Part shown: piece by piece, positions 20,193 through 27,389 of the stretch | How the letters are laid out: each line of letters begins with the position of its first letter | Numbering within the stretch: the first letter of the stretch is position 1 | Source of the DNA: Kineococcus mangrovi | GTDB taxonomy: Bacteria > Actinomycetota > Actinomycetes > Actinomycetales > Kineococcaceae | Direction: 5' to 3' | Length of the DNA: 64,000 nucleotides | Assembly: GCF_041320705.1 (NCBI RefSeq) | Contig: NZ_JBGGTQ010000001.1 | Span: 310,001-374,000 of the forward strand | Translations under genes and position numbers: made by a program | The notes under the pieces: model-generated | What the model saw: the letters and a program-made list of their open reading frames with translations, nothing else | Told to the model about the DNA's origin: nothing | Database searches by the model: none

Positions 20193-22852
20193 ACGCTGCG
20201 GACACCGTCACCGCCACGCGCGAGCACGAACCTCCCCGTGAGCAGTTCGACGGGGCCAAGCTCGTGCGCGGTGCCCGCTGGCTGACCGCCGCGACGCTCG
20301 TCATCGGCCTGGTCAACTACGTCTACTCCCTCGGCCTCACGCACCTCCTGCCCATGGCCGCGTTCGCGGTGTTCGGGGCGGGGCAGGCGCTGCTGCTGAA
20401 CGCCGGCACGGTCGCCAGCACCTCGATCTCGTGGATCCTCGCGCAAGGTCTGCTCAAGGCCAGGTCCGAGCACGAGCGTCGGCAGGCCGTGTGGTTCTCG
20501 ATCCTGACCAACACCGCGCTCGGGCTGCTCGCCGGCCTCGCCGTGCTCGTCGTGGCCCTGCAGTTCAGCGACCTCCTCACCGCGACCGTCCTCGCGCTGG
20601 TGACCCTCCTCATCTTCAGCGCCGCCACGACCGCCGGTTACCTGCAGGGTGATGCACGGCTGGGGACCCTCGGCGGTCTGCGCGTGGGCGACGCCCTGGC
20701 GAAGCTCGCCGTGGGCTTCGGCCTCGTGGCCGCCGGCGCCGGCGCTCTGGGGGGGCTCGCCGGCTTCGGTGCCGGTGCCGTGCTGGTGGTCGTGGTGGGG
20801 GTGCTGGTCGCCCGTCGCGACATCCGCCCCGTCCGCGGGGTGCTGCGGCTGCGGCGGCTGTGGGCGCCCGCCGTCGGCGTAGCGGCCCTGCAGGGGCTCA
20901 TGTCGTTGATGACCTCCCTCGACCTGGTCCTGGCGACCGTCCTCAGCAGCGACGCCGCAGCGGCCTCGAGCTACCAGGCCGCCATGATCCTCGCCCGGGT
21001 GCCGCTCTTCCTGGCCGGCGCGGTCGCCGCGTCGGCTTACCCCCTCCTCGTGGGGGACGAGGCCGCGGCGAGGACGACGATGCTGCGCGCGCTGCGCATG
21101 TACGCCGTGCTCGTGGTCCCCTACGCGGCCGCGCTCGCGACCGCTCCCGCCGCGCTCCTGTCCCTGGTCTTCCCCTCCGAGTACTCCGAGGAGCTCGGAA
21201 CCCTGCTGCCGGCCACCGCCGCAGCCGGGGTCGGGATCGGGGCGGTGAGCCTGGTCGTCGCGTGGTTCCAGGCGCGCAGCGCCTACGGGCGCGGGGTGCG
21301 GGCCCAGGTGGTCGGCATGGTCCTGCACGTCACCTCGATGCTCGTCGGGTTCAGCTGGGGCGGCGTCCGTGGACTCGCGATCGGGACGGCGCTCGGTGCC
21401 GCGCTGGTGCTCGTCGCGCTGACGGTGGCCGCCGGACCGCTGCGCCCCGCGCTGCGCGCACCGGTCGGCGTGCTCGCGGCCAGCCTCCTCTTCGCGGCGG
21501 TGCTGTCGACGTTGCGCGCCAACCCCGTGCTGTGGCTGGCCCTGGCGCTCCCGGTGGGCATCGCGAGCGCCGTGCTCGGCTTCCGCCGCGGCGGGGAACC
21601 GGCGGCGGATCGTGCGGGCAGGAGCGACTACCGGGCCAGGCACTCGATGATCGCGCCCCGCAGGAGCGTCGAGGGTGCCTTCCCGACCTACCGGGGCAGG
21701 CACTCCCCTCCCGGAGCAGACACCGCGGAGGACCACGAGGAGAACCGACGAATGCGAATCCTGCACCTGGCCTTCGAGGACTGGCGCAAGCCGGGCAGCG
21801 GCGGCGGCGCGGTGCGCACCCGTGAGGTGGACGAACGGCTCGCTCTCCGGCACGACGTCACCGTCCTCGTGAGCAACTACCGAGGCGCCTGCGAACGGTA
21901 CGAGAACGGAGTGCGCTGGATCCCGGTCGGACTCCCCCTGGGGTACTGGGGGGGCATCGTGACCTACTTCCTGGCACTCCCCCGGGCGCTGCGCCGTCTG
22001 GAGGCGGACCTCGTCGTCGAGGACTTCGGTGCGCCCATCGGCAGCATCGTGCCGCAGCTGTGGACCCGCCGACCGATCGTGGCCGTCGTCCAGTGGCTGA
22101 ACGCGGAGGAGAAGGCGAAGCAGTACCACCTGCCCTTCCACTGGCTGCAGCGGGCGGGCGTCCACCGCCACGAGACGCTCGTCGCGATGTCCCACGACCT
22201 GGGGGAACGGATCTGCCGGGGGAACCCTCGCGCGCAGGTGGTCGTCATCCCCAACGGAGTCCCCCGAGAAGCCTTCGAGGTGAGCGCACCGCGCGGCGAC
22301 GACGTCGTCTTCCTGGGCAGGTTGGAGACGGAGCAGAAGGGCCTGGACCTCCTCCTCGACGCCTTCGTCACCGCGGCCGACCGGCTGCCGGGACGGCTCC
22401 TCATCGCCGGGGAGGGCCCGAACCGCCATGCCCTGGAGAAGCACATCGCGCGCCTGGGGCTGCGCGACCGCATGGAGCTCGTCGGCCGGGTGGAGGGGGA
22501 CGAGAAGCTGCGTCTCCTGGCCGGGGCCCGGCTGGTGGCGATGCCCTCGCGGTTCGAGACCTTCGGTCTCGTGGCCGCGGAGGCACAGGCGTGCGGCACC
22601 CCGGTGGTGGCGTTCGAGATCCCCTCGTTGCGGGAGGTCGTGGTGCCCGGCACCGGCGTCCTCGTCCCCGCTTTCGACACGGCCGCCTTCGCCGAGGCGA
22701 TGGTGACGGTGGCCCACGACCCTGCGCGGCTGGAGGAGATGGGACGCAAGGGTCGAGACCACGCCCGCCGTTACGACTGGGACGACGTGGCCGCACGCCA
22801 GGAACTGGTCTACCGCGGTGTCCTCGAGGCGGGGGGAACACGTGTGCGGTGA
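20189..22852 (+). CDS. Polysaccharide flippase fused in frame to a GT4 glycosyltransferase
   Basis: One uninterrupted 887-codon frame encodes two complete proteins. Residues 1 to about 470 form a Wzx/MurJ-like lipid-linked oligosaccharide flippase with 12-14 hydrophobic helices. Residues about 470-520 are a hydrophilic linker containing an imperfect 60-bp duplication (YRARHS and YRGRHS). Residues 522-887 form a GT4 enzyme (MRILHLAFEDWRKPGSGGGAV, FLGRLETEQKGLDLLLDAF, SRFETFGLVAAEAQACG). ATG 21752 is preceded by GAGGAG nine bases away, so the GT4 may also be made separately. The GTG start overlaps the previous stop. A flippase tethered to a cytosolic transferase could couple the last sugar addition to export. 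A recently lost stop codon is the alternative. Confidence 0.8.
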   Translation: MNAADTVTATREHEPPREQFDGAKLVRGARWLTAATLVIGLVNYVYSLGLTHLLPMAAFAVFGAGQALLLNAGTVASTSISWILAQGLLKARSEHERRQAVWFSILTNTALGLLAGLAVLVVALQFSDLLTATVLALVTLLIFSAATTAGYLQGDARLGTLGGLRVGDALAKLAVGFGLVAAGAGALGGLAGFGAGAVLVVVVGVLVARRDIRPVRGVLRLRRLWAPAVGVAALQGLMSLMTSLDLVLATVLSSDAAAASSYQAAMILARVPLFLAGAVAASAYPLLVGDEAAARTTMLRALRMYAVLVVPYAAALATAPAALLSLVFPSEYSEELGTLLPATAAAGVGIGAVSLVVAWFQARSAYGRGVRAQVVGMVLHVTSMLVGFSWGGVRGLAIGTALGAALVLVALTVAAGPLRPALRAPVGVLAASLLFAAVLSTLRANPVLWLALALPVGIASAVLGFRRGGEPAADRAGRSDYRARHSMIAPRRSVEGAFPTYRGRHSPPGADTAEDHEENRRMRILHLAFEDWRKPGSGGGAVRTREVDERLALRHDVTVLVSNYRGACERYENGVRWIPVGLPLGYWGGIVTYFLALPRALRRLEADLVVEDFGAPIGSIVPQLWTRRPIVAVVQWLNAEEKAKQYHLPFHWLQRAGVHRHETLVAMSHDLGERICRGNPRAQVVVIPNGVPREAFEVSAPRGDDVVFLGRLETEQKGLDLLLDAFVTAADRLPGRLLIAGEGPNRHALEKHIARLGLRDRMELVGRVEGDEKLRLLAGARLVAMPSRFETFGLVAAEAQACGTPVVAFEIPSLREVVVPGTGVLVPAFDTAAFAEAMVTVAHDPARLEEMGRKGRDHARRYDWDDVAARQELVYRGVLEAGGTRVR
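21628..21705 (+). repeat. Imperfect 60-bp direct duplication in the flippase-GT4 linker
   Basis: The 18-base sequences at 21628-21645 and 21688-21705 (CTACCGGGNCAGGCACTC) differ at one base and are exactly 60 bases apart. A shared GCAGGAGCG precedes each copy. The unit is 20 codons, so the duplication preserved the reading frame. Confidence 0.6.
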
Positions 22853-22865
22853 GGAGAACACCGGC

Positions 22866-23714
22866 GTGGGTGGGGTGGACCTGCTGTCGACGGGGTCGGC
22901 CCTGACCGTGCGGCGCGGCCCGGTCGCGGAGCAGCTGCGGCTGACGGGCGTCCCCGCCGGACGCTGGATCTTCCTCTCGCCGCACCTGGACGACGCGGCG
23001 CTCTCCTGCGGGAACCTCCTGCTCGCCCTGACGGGAGCCGCGGAGACGATCGTGGCCACGGCGTTCACCGGGTCCGGCCCGGCGAGCACGCTGTCGGCGC
23101 GAGCCTTCGTCCGCCAGTGCGGGGCCGGGTCGGCCGAGCAGCTGTACGTGGCGCGTCGGGAGGAGGACGCGCTCGCGCTGGAGAGCGCCGGTTCGCAGTG
23201 GGTCCACGGCGGACTGCCCGAGGCCCTGTTCCGCCGGCGCGCCCCACGGCGGGGCACGGGACTGCTGCGGCGGCTGGTGCCGGAGCTGGGTCACGTCTAC
23301 CCGACCTACCGGCTGCACGTCGCCTCCGGACAGGTCTCGCGGCGTGACGAGGCGACGGTGCGGGCGGTGGAGGAGTTCGTCGAGCGCGTGCGCTCGTCAG
23401 GACCCGCCGTTCTGGTGGCCCCCCTGGGGATCGGGTCCCACGTCGACCACGTCCTCGTCCGCGACGTGGCGGCGGGAACCGGTGCGGCCGTCGTGTACTA
23501 CGCCGACGTCCCGTACGCCTTGCGCGCGGCGCCCGACGCGGCGTTCCTGCGCCGCCACCACCTGGTGCGCGTCGTGGTACCGGCAGGGGCCTTCCCCAAG
23601 CGCGATCTCGTCGAGCGCTACGGGACCCAGGCGCGGGCCCTGTTCCCGCAGGGCGTGCCCGACCTGCCGGACGAGCTGTACGTCCCGAGCGCCAGCCTGG
23701 TTACGGAGCCGTGA
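22866..23714 (+). CDS. PIG-L family deacetylase-like protein
   Basis: This 282-residue soluble protein has the LmbE/PIG-L fold. The zinc motif is present in variant form as SPHLDDAALSCGN (about 38-50) instead of AHPDDE, and the distal pair as GIGSHVDHVLVRD (about 188-200). GTG 22866 is preferred because GAGGAG lies nine bases upstream, although in-frame GTGs occur at 22842 and 22818 inside the preceding gene. Relatives in capsule clusters are thought to N-deacetylate amino sugars or process nucleotide sugars. The substitution of His-Leu-Asp-Asp for His-Pro-Asp-Asp-Glu leaves activity uncertain. It sits between the flippase fusion and an acyltransferase, consistent with deacetylation followed by re-acylation. 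Confidence 0.8.
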   Translation: MGGVDLLSTGSALTVRRGPVAEQLRLTGVPAGRWIFLSPHLDDAALSCGNLLLALTGAAETIVATAFTGSGPASTLSARAFVRQCGAGSAEQLYVARREEDALALESAGSQWVHGGLPEALFRRRAPRRGTGLLRRLVPELGHVYPTYRLHVASGQVSRRDEATVRAVEEFVERVRSSGPAVLVAPLGIGSHVDHVLVRDVAAGTGAAVVYYADVPYALRAAPDAAFLRRHHLVRVVVPAGAFPKRDLVERYGTQARALFPQGVPDLPDELYVPSASLVTEP

Positions 23715-23728
23715 GGAGCGTGGACCCG

Positions 23729-24907
23729 ATGGGAACGACCCCTGAGGAGGTGGAGGACACCCTCCCCCGCGCCGGGGAGGAACCCTTGTGCCGCACAGGG
23801 TCCCGCGAGCGGCGCTCGGTCGTCACCGCTCCGGCGACGCGCAGCGCGTGGCTGCGGGTCCTCGAAGGCGTCCGGCAGCCGCTGCTGACCCAGACCCCCC
23901 GGTGGCTGGACGGGCTGACGGCGATGGGTCACCGGGACGCGAGCCGGCTGTACTCCCTCCCGGGGGGCCGGGAGCTCCTGCTGCCCCTGGTCGCTCGGGG
24001 CCGTGGCCCGGTCGCCGTCGCCGCTTCGTGGCCCCACGGCCTCGGCTACGGCGGGATCCTCGCCTCGGACGGGCGCGTCACCCCCGAGGACTCGGCCCTC
24101 GTGGCGGCGGACGCCGCACGCCACCGCGGGCTGCGGTTGTCGGTGGCCCCGTCGCCGTGGGCCCCCTGCTGGACGGCTCCACCCACCGGGGCGCGGGCGC
24201 AGGACCACCACCTGACGCAGGTGCTCCCGCTGCCCGGCCCTCGCGGTGGCGCCTGGGCGGGCTACTCCACCAACGTGCGACGCAGCGTCCGGCGAGCCGA
24301 GCGAGCCGGGTTGGAGGTGCGCCGCGACGTCGGCGGGACGGTGCTGGCGGACTTCGACCGGCTCTACCGCCTCTCCGTCGACCGGTGGGCGCTGGCCGGC
24401 GGCAAGCCGCTGGCCCTGGCCCGGGTGCACGCCCGTTTCGCCGAACCGCCCCGGCACCTCGCCGCTCTGGCCCAGGTCCTCGGGGACGCCTTCGTGACGT
24501 GGAGCGCCTGGCGCGAGGGCGAACCGGTGGCCTCGATCGTGGTGCTGCACGGGTCGGACCACGCTTTCTACTGGCGCGGTGCGATGGACCGCGCCCTCGC
24601 CGCGCGGACGCACGCGAACGCGTTGCTGCACCACCTGGCCATCGAGGAGTCGCAGGCCGCCGGACACCGGTTCTACTCCTTCGGGGAGTCCGACGAGGGC
24701 AGCCCGCTGGCCGAGTACAAGGCGAAGTTCGGGGCGGCGCCGCTCCGGTGGTCGACCTACCACTTCGAGCGGTTCCCCGTGAGTGCCACCACCGCCTCCG
24801 CGCGACGGGTCGTCCTCGCTGCGGCGTCCAGCGCGGCGGGGGTGACCGGGAGGCGGCCGGATCGGCCGGTCGAACCCGCCCAGCACGGGGGTGCACGCCG
24901 ATCGTGA
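23729..24907 (+). CDS. FemAB/GNAT-type acyltransferase
   Basis: This acyltransferase of about 392 residues resembles FemAB/PEP-CTERM-associated proteins. An N-terminal part contains LTQTPRWLDGLTAMGH. WAGYSTNVRRSVRRAERAGLEVRRDVGG marks the acceptor-side motif. The second GNAT half includes FVTWSAWREGEPVASIVVLHG, FYWRGAMDRALAARTHANALLHHL and FYSFGESDEGSPLAEYKAKFGA. ATG 23729 has GAGGAG ten bases upstream; an overlapping GTG at 23711 would add six residues. It probably transfers an acyl or aminoacyl group to a cell-surface glycan. The next gene overlaps its stop by GTGA. Confidence 0.8.
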   Translation: MGTTPEEVEDTLPRAGEEPLCRTGSRERRSVVTAPATRSAWLRVLEGVRQPLLTQTPRWLDGLTAMGHRDASRLYSLPGGRELLLPLVARGRGPVAVAASWPHGLGYGGILASDGRVTPEDSALVAADAARHRGLRLSVAPSPWAPCWTAPPTGARAQDHHLTQVLPLPGPRGGAWAGYSTNVRRSVRRAERAGLEVRRDVGGTVLADFDRLYRLSVDRWALAGGKPLALARVHARFAEPPRHLAALAQVLGDAFVTWSAWREGEPVASIVVLHGSDHAFYWRGAMDRALAARTHANALLHHLAIEESQAAGHRFYSFGESDEGSPLAEYKAKFGAAPLRWSTYHFERFPVSATTASARRVVLAAASSAAGVTGRRPDRPVEPAQHGGARRS

Positions 24908-26091
24908 ACGCTCCACGTGTCGTGATCTCCATCTACGACGACTTCGACAACCCCCACTACGCCGGCGGCGGTCCGGCGGTGGTCCGCGCTGTCGCGGCCC
25001 GGCTCGCCCGGGACTGCGACGTCCTCGTGGTCACCGGTGGCCGGCGCTGGCGCCGCTTGGACCGCGGCGGCATCCACCACCTGCAGCTGCCCGTGGTGTG
25101 GGCGGGGCCGCGTCTCGGCCAGGCGATCTGGGCCCTGATGCTGCCGTTCGTCGCGGTGCTGCTGCGCTACGACGCGTGGATCGAGAGCTTCACCCCGCCG
25201 TTGTCGAGCAACCTGCTGCCCCTGGTGACCCGGCGGCCCGTCATCGGCTTGGCCCAGGCGCTGTCCGGACGCGAGATGGCACGCCGCTACGGCACCCGCG
25301 TGCCGTTGTTGCTGGAACGACGGTTGCTGCGCCGCTACCGGGACATCGTGGTGCTCAACGCGCGCGACCGCGACGCCGTGCAGGAGTTCAGCTCCGCCGT
25401 CCGCGTCCACCTCATCCCCAACGTCGTGCCGGCACCTCCCCGGACCCCCCCGGACGTGACGGAGGGGACCTACGCCCTCTTCCTCGGGCGCATCGACATC
25501 ACCCAGAAGGGTCTGGATCTCCTCCTCGAGGCCTACTCGGGGCCCGGTGCGGAGCGGCTGCTGCCGCTGGTCGTCGCGGGCGCCGGCCGTCCTCAGGAGG
25601 AGGAGAAGCTGCGCGAGCTGGTCGTGGCCGCGGGCCCGCGGGTGCAGTGGATCGGTTCCGTGCACGGGCAGGAGAAGGAGGACCTGCTGGCGGGGTGCGC
25701 CTTCCTGGTCGTGTCCTCCCGGGAGGAGAGCTTCAGCCTCGCCGCCCTGGAGGCGATGGCCCGCGGGCGGCCGGTGGTGCGCTTCGACCTCCCCCAGCTG
25801 GACTGGATCGCCCCGGAGTGCGGTGAGGTGGTCGCCTCGTTCGAGGTGGACAGCCTTCGGGAGGCGATGGTGTCGATGTCGACCGACGTGGGCGCACGGT
25901 CTCTGGCGGGGGCGGCAGCGGCGGAGCACGCGCAGGAGCACGTCGGTCTGCACCGCCTCGACAAGTACCGTCGACTCGTGCGCGACACCTTGGACGCCGA
26001 CGGCTCCTGCCGGCAGCCTCGCCACCGCGCCGGAGAACTGACTCTCGCGAGGGCGACGGCCCACCGGGGACGGCGCCCCGGGCGGCGCTGA
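24904..26091 (+). CDS. GT4 glycosyltransferase
   Basis: This 395-residue GT-B enzyme starts at the GTG overlapping the previous stop. The N-terminal half begins PRVVISIYDDFDNPHYAGGGPAVV, with a Gly-rich acceptor loop. The C-terminal half has FLGRIDITQKGLDLLLEAY and the nucleotide-sugar motif SSREESFSLAALEAMARGRPVV. The final 30 residues are basic. An upstream in-frame extension reads through the previous gene in the wrong frame and is not part of this protein. It is the third GT4 domain of the operon, so the repeat unit probably has at least three to four sugars counting the GT2. Confidence 0.87.
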   Translation: MNAPRVVISIYDDFDNPHYAGGGPAVVRAVAARLARDCDVLVVTGGRRWRRLDRGGIHHLQLPVVWAGPRLGQAIWALMLPFVAVLLRYDAWIESFTPPLSSNLLPLVTRRPVIGLAQALSGREMARRYGTRVPLLLERRLLRRYRDIVVLNARDRDAVQEFSSAVRVHLIPNVVPAPPRTPPDVTEGTYALFLGRIDITQKGLDLLLEAYSGPGAERLLPLVVAGAGRPQEEEKLRELVVAAGPRVQWIGSVHGQEKEDLLAGCAFLVVSSREESFSLAALEAMARGRPVVRFDLPQLDWIAPECGEVVASFEVDSLREAMVSMSTDVGARSLAGAAAAEHAQEHVGLHRLDKYRRLVRDTLDADGSCRQPRHRAGELTLARATAHRGRRPGRR

Positions 26092-27185
26092 TGGGAGCGG
26101 GGAGGACGCCGCGGAGGCGGCGGGGGGTGCTGCTGGGTCTGCTCACCCTGCCACTGGCGACGGGGGTTGCAGTGCGTGAACGCCGTTCGCAGGGTCAGCT
26201 CGAGCCGGCCAGCGGAGCCGTGGGCGGCCGGGTGCACGTCCCGGAAGCGAGGACGGGCGCAGCCGTGCAGGCCGCGATCGAGGTGGCGCACGCCGGCGGG
26301 GGCGGGGTGGTGCGGTTGTCGCGCGGCACGTACCTGACCGAGGCCCCGATCAGGCTGCGGTCCGGCGTCGCCCTGCGCGGGGACGGCTCGGGCACCGTGC
26401 TGAAAGCGGGCCCCGACTTCCTCAGCCGCACAGGTCCTCACGGGGGTCACCCGCTCCTCACCACCGAGGGCGCCGACGACGTGACGATCGCGGCGTTGAC
26501 CGCCGACCACAGCGGCGACGCGCTGGACGCCGACGTGCCCGGGCGCCTCGTCGAGTACCTCGTCGACGGCCGCCACAGCGAGAACCTCCTCCTCGAGGAG
26601 GTCACGACGTGCAACCCCTTCACCTACTCGATCGCGATCGTGGGCTCGAGCCGCTTCAGCGTGCGTGGTTGCCGAACCTCCGTGTCGACGTCGGGTCGCT
26701 ACACCCAGCTGGACGGCATCCACGTGCTGGGATCGCGCTACGGCGAGGTGATCGGGAACGACGTGGACCAAGGTGGCGGCGACGACGGCGACGACGGCCT
26801 GGTCGCGCACACGATCACTCAGCCGTGCCACGACGTCGTCTTCCGCGACAACCGGGTGCGCGGCGGCCGACACGGTTCGGCGATGCAACTCGCGGTGGGC
26901 GGTGCGACGCTGCACGACGTGGTCGTCCGCAACAACTTCTTCTACGACTCCCCCCGCGGCCTGCGCTCAGGGCAGTGGTCAGCCGGCGGGATGCTTCGGC
27001 GGGTCATCGTGGGTGGCGACGCGGCCGGTGGGAACGCCTTCTGGAACAACGGTGGTGCGGCGGTGGACTTCGCGGAGGTCCCCACCGAGGACGTCGTCGT
27101 GAGCCACAACACGTCCGTCGCGAGCGGGGAGTTCCTGGGTCGGACGGGGACACTGCTGAGAGCGAACTCCGTCGCCGGGGTGTAG
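26091..27185 (+). CDS. Right-handed beta-helix protein, pectate-lyase/GH28-like (copy 1)
   Basis: This 364-residue exported or membrane-anchored protein begins with a basic cluster (RTPRRRRG) and a hydrophobic segment. An Asn/Val/Gly-rich parallel beta-helix follows with short repeats such as VTIAALTADHSGD and VVFRDNRVRGG. Conserved acidic and His clusters (GNDVDQ, GDDGDDGLVAHT, GGRHGSAMQL) recall the catalytic geometry of polygalacturonases. The ATG overlaps the preceding GT4 stop (TGATG), making it the last gene of the operon. It may cleave, trim or release the polysaccharide made by the cluster. It is clearly paralogous to the next gene. Confidence 0.8.
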   Translation: MGAGRTPRRRRGVLLGLLTLPLATGVAVRERRSQGQLEPASGAVGGRVHVPEARTGAAVQAAIEVAHAGGGGVVRLSRGTYLTEAPIRLRSGVALRGDGSGTVLKAGPDFLSRTGPHGGHPLLTTEGADDVTIAALTADHSGDALDADVPGRLVEYLVDGRHSENLLLEEVTTCNPFTYSIAIVGSSRFSVRGCRTSVSTSGRYTQLDGIHVLGSRYGEVIGNDVDQGGGDDGDDGLVAHTITQPCHDVVFRDNRVRGGRHGSAMQLAVGGATLHDVVVRNNFFYDSPRGLRSGQWSAGGMLRRVIVGGDAAGGNAFWNNGGAAVDFAEVPTEDVVVSHNTSVASGEFLGRTGTLLRANSVAGV

Positions 27186-27248
27186 CACCGACCCTGCTTC
27201 GAGCCCCGCTCGGCCGGGAGAGACGATTGACGGGTGCTGGAGCGCTGC

Positions 27249-27316
27249 AGTGATCGTTCTGATCACCACCAGTCGAATCTCTGTCCTGTTCGATCACTCT
27301 CCGTCGCCATGATCGA
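27249..27316. promoter_or_regulatory. Cluster of GATC-centred inverted repeats upstream of beta-helix gene 2
   Basis: Three dyads are nested here: GTGATC-N5-GATCAC (27250-27266), TCGATCA-N13-TGATCGA (27290-27316) and AGTGATCG (27249-27256) with CGATCACT (27291-27298). The last pair recurs with almost the same spacing at 61620-61668. They lie 54-121 bases before the GTG at 27370, the right place for operators. Confidence 0.5.
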
Positions 27317-27349
27317 CAGTCGGCAGCACTTTCGGCTCAAGCGGACCCC

Positions 27350-27389
27350 CCGATCGGCCGATCGGCAGTGTGCAAGCCCCCCATTGCAC
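27350..27389. repeat. Perfect 16-bp palindrome and adjacent dyad at the start of beta-helix gene 2
   Basis: CCGATCGGCCGATCGG (27350-27365) is fully self-complementary. GTGCAA-N8-TTGCAC (27370-27389) immediately follows and begins with the candidate GTG start. Such structure over the translation start may limit initiation or bind a regulator, and it makes the start choice less certain. Confidence 0.45.

Noticed and set aside
20042-23257. 1071-codon minus-strand open frame opposite the flippase-GT4 gene
   Set aside because: The product is low-complexity (His, Gly, Gln, Asp rich), no family is recognisable, and the plus-strand frame has clear domains.
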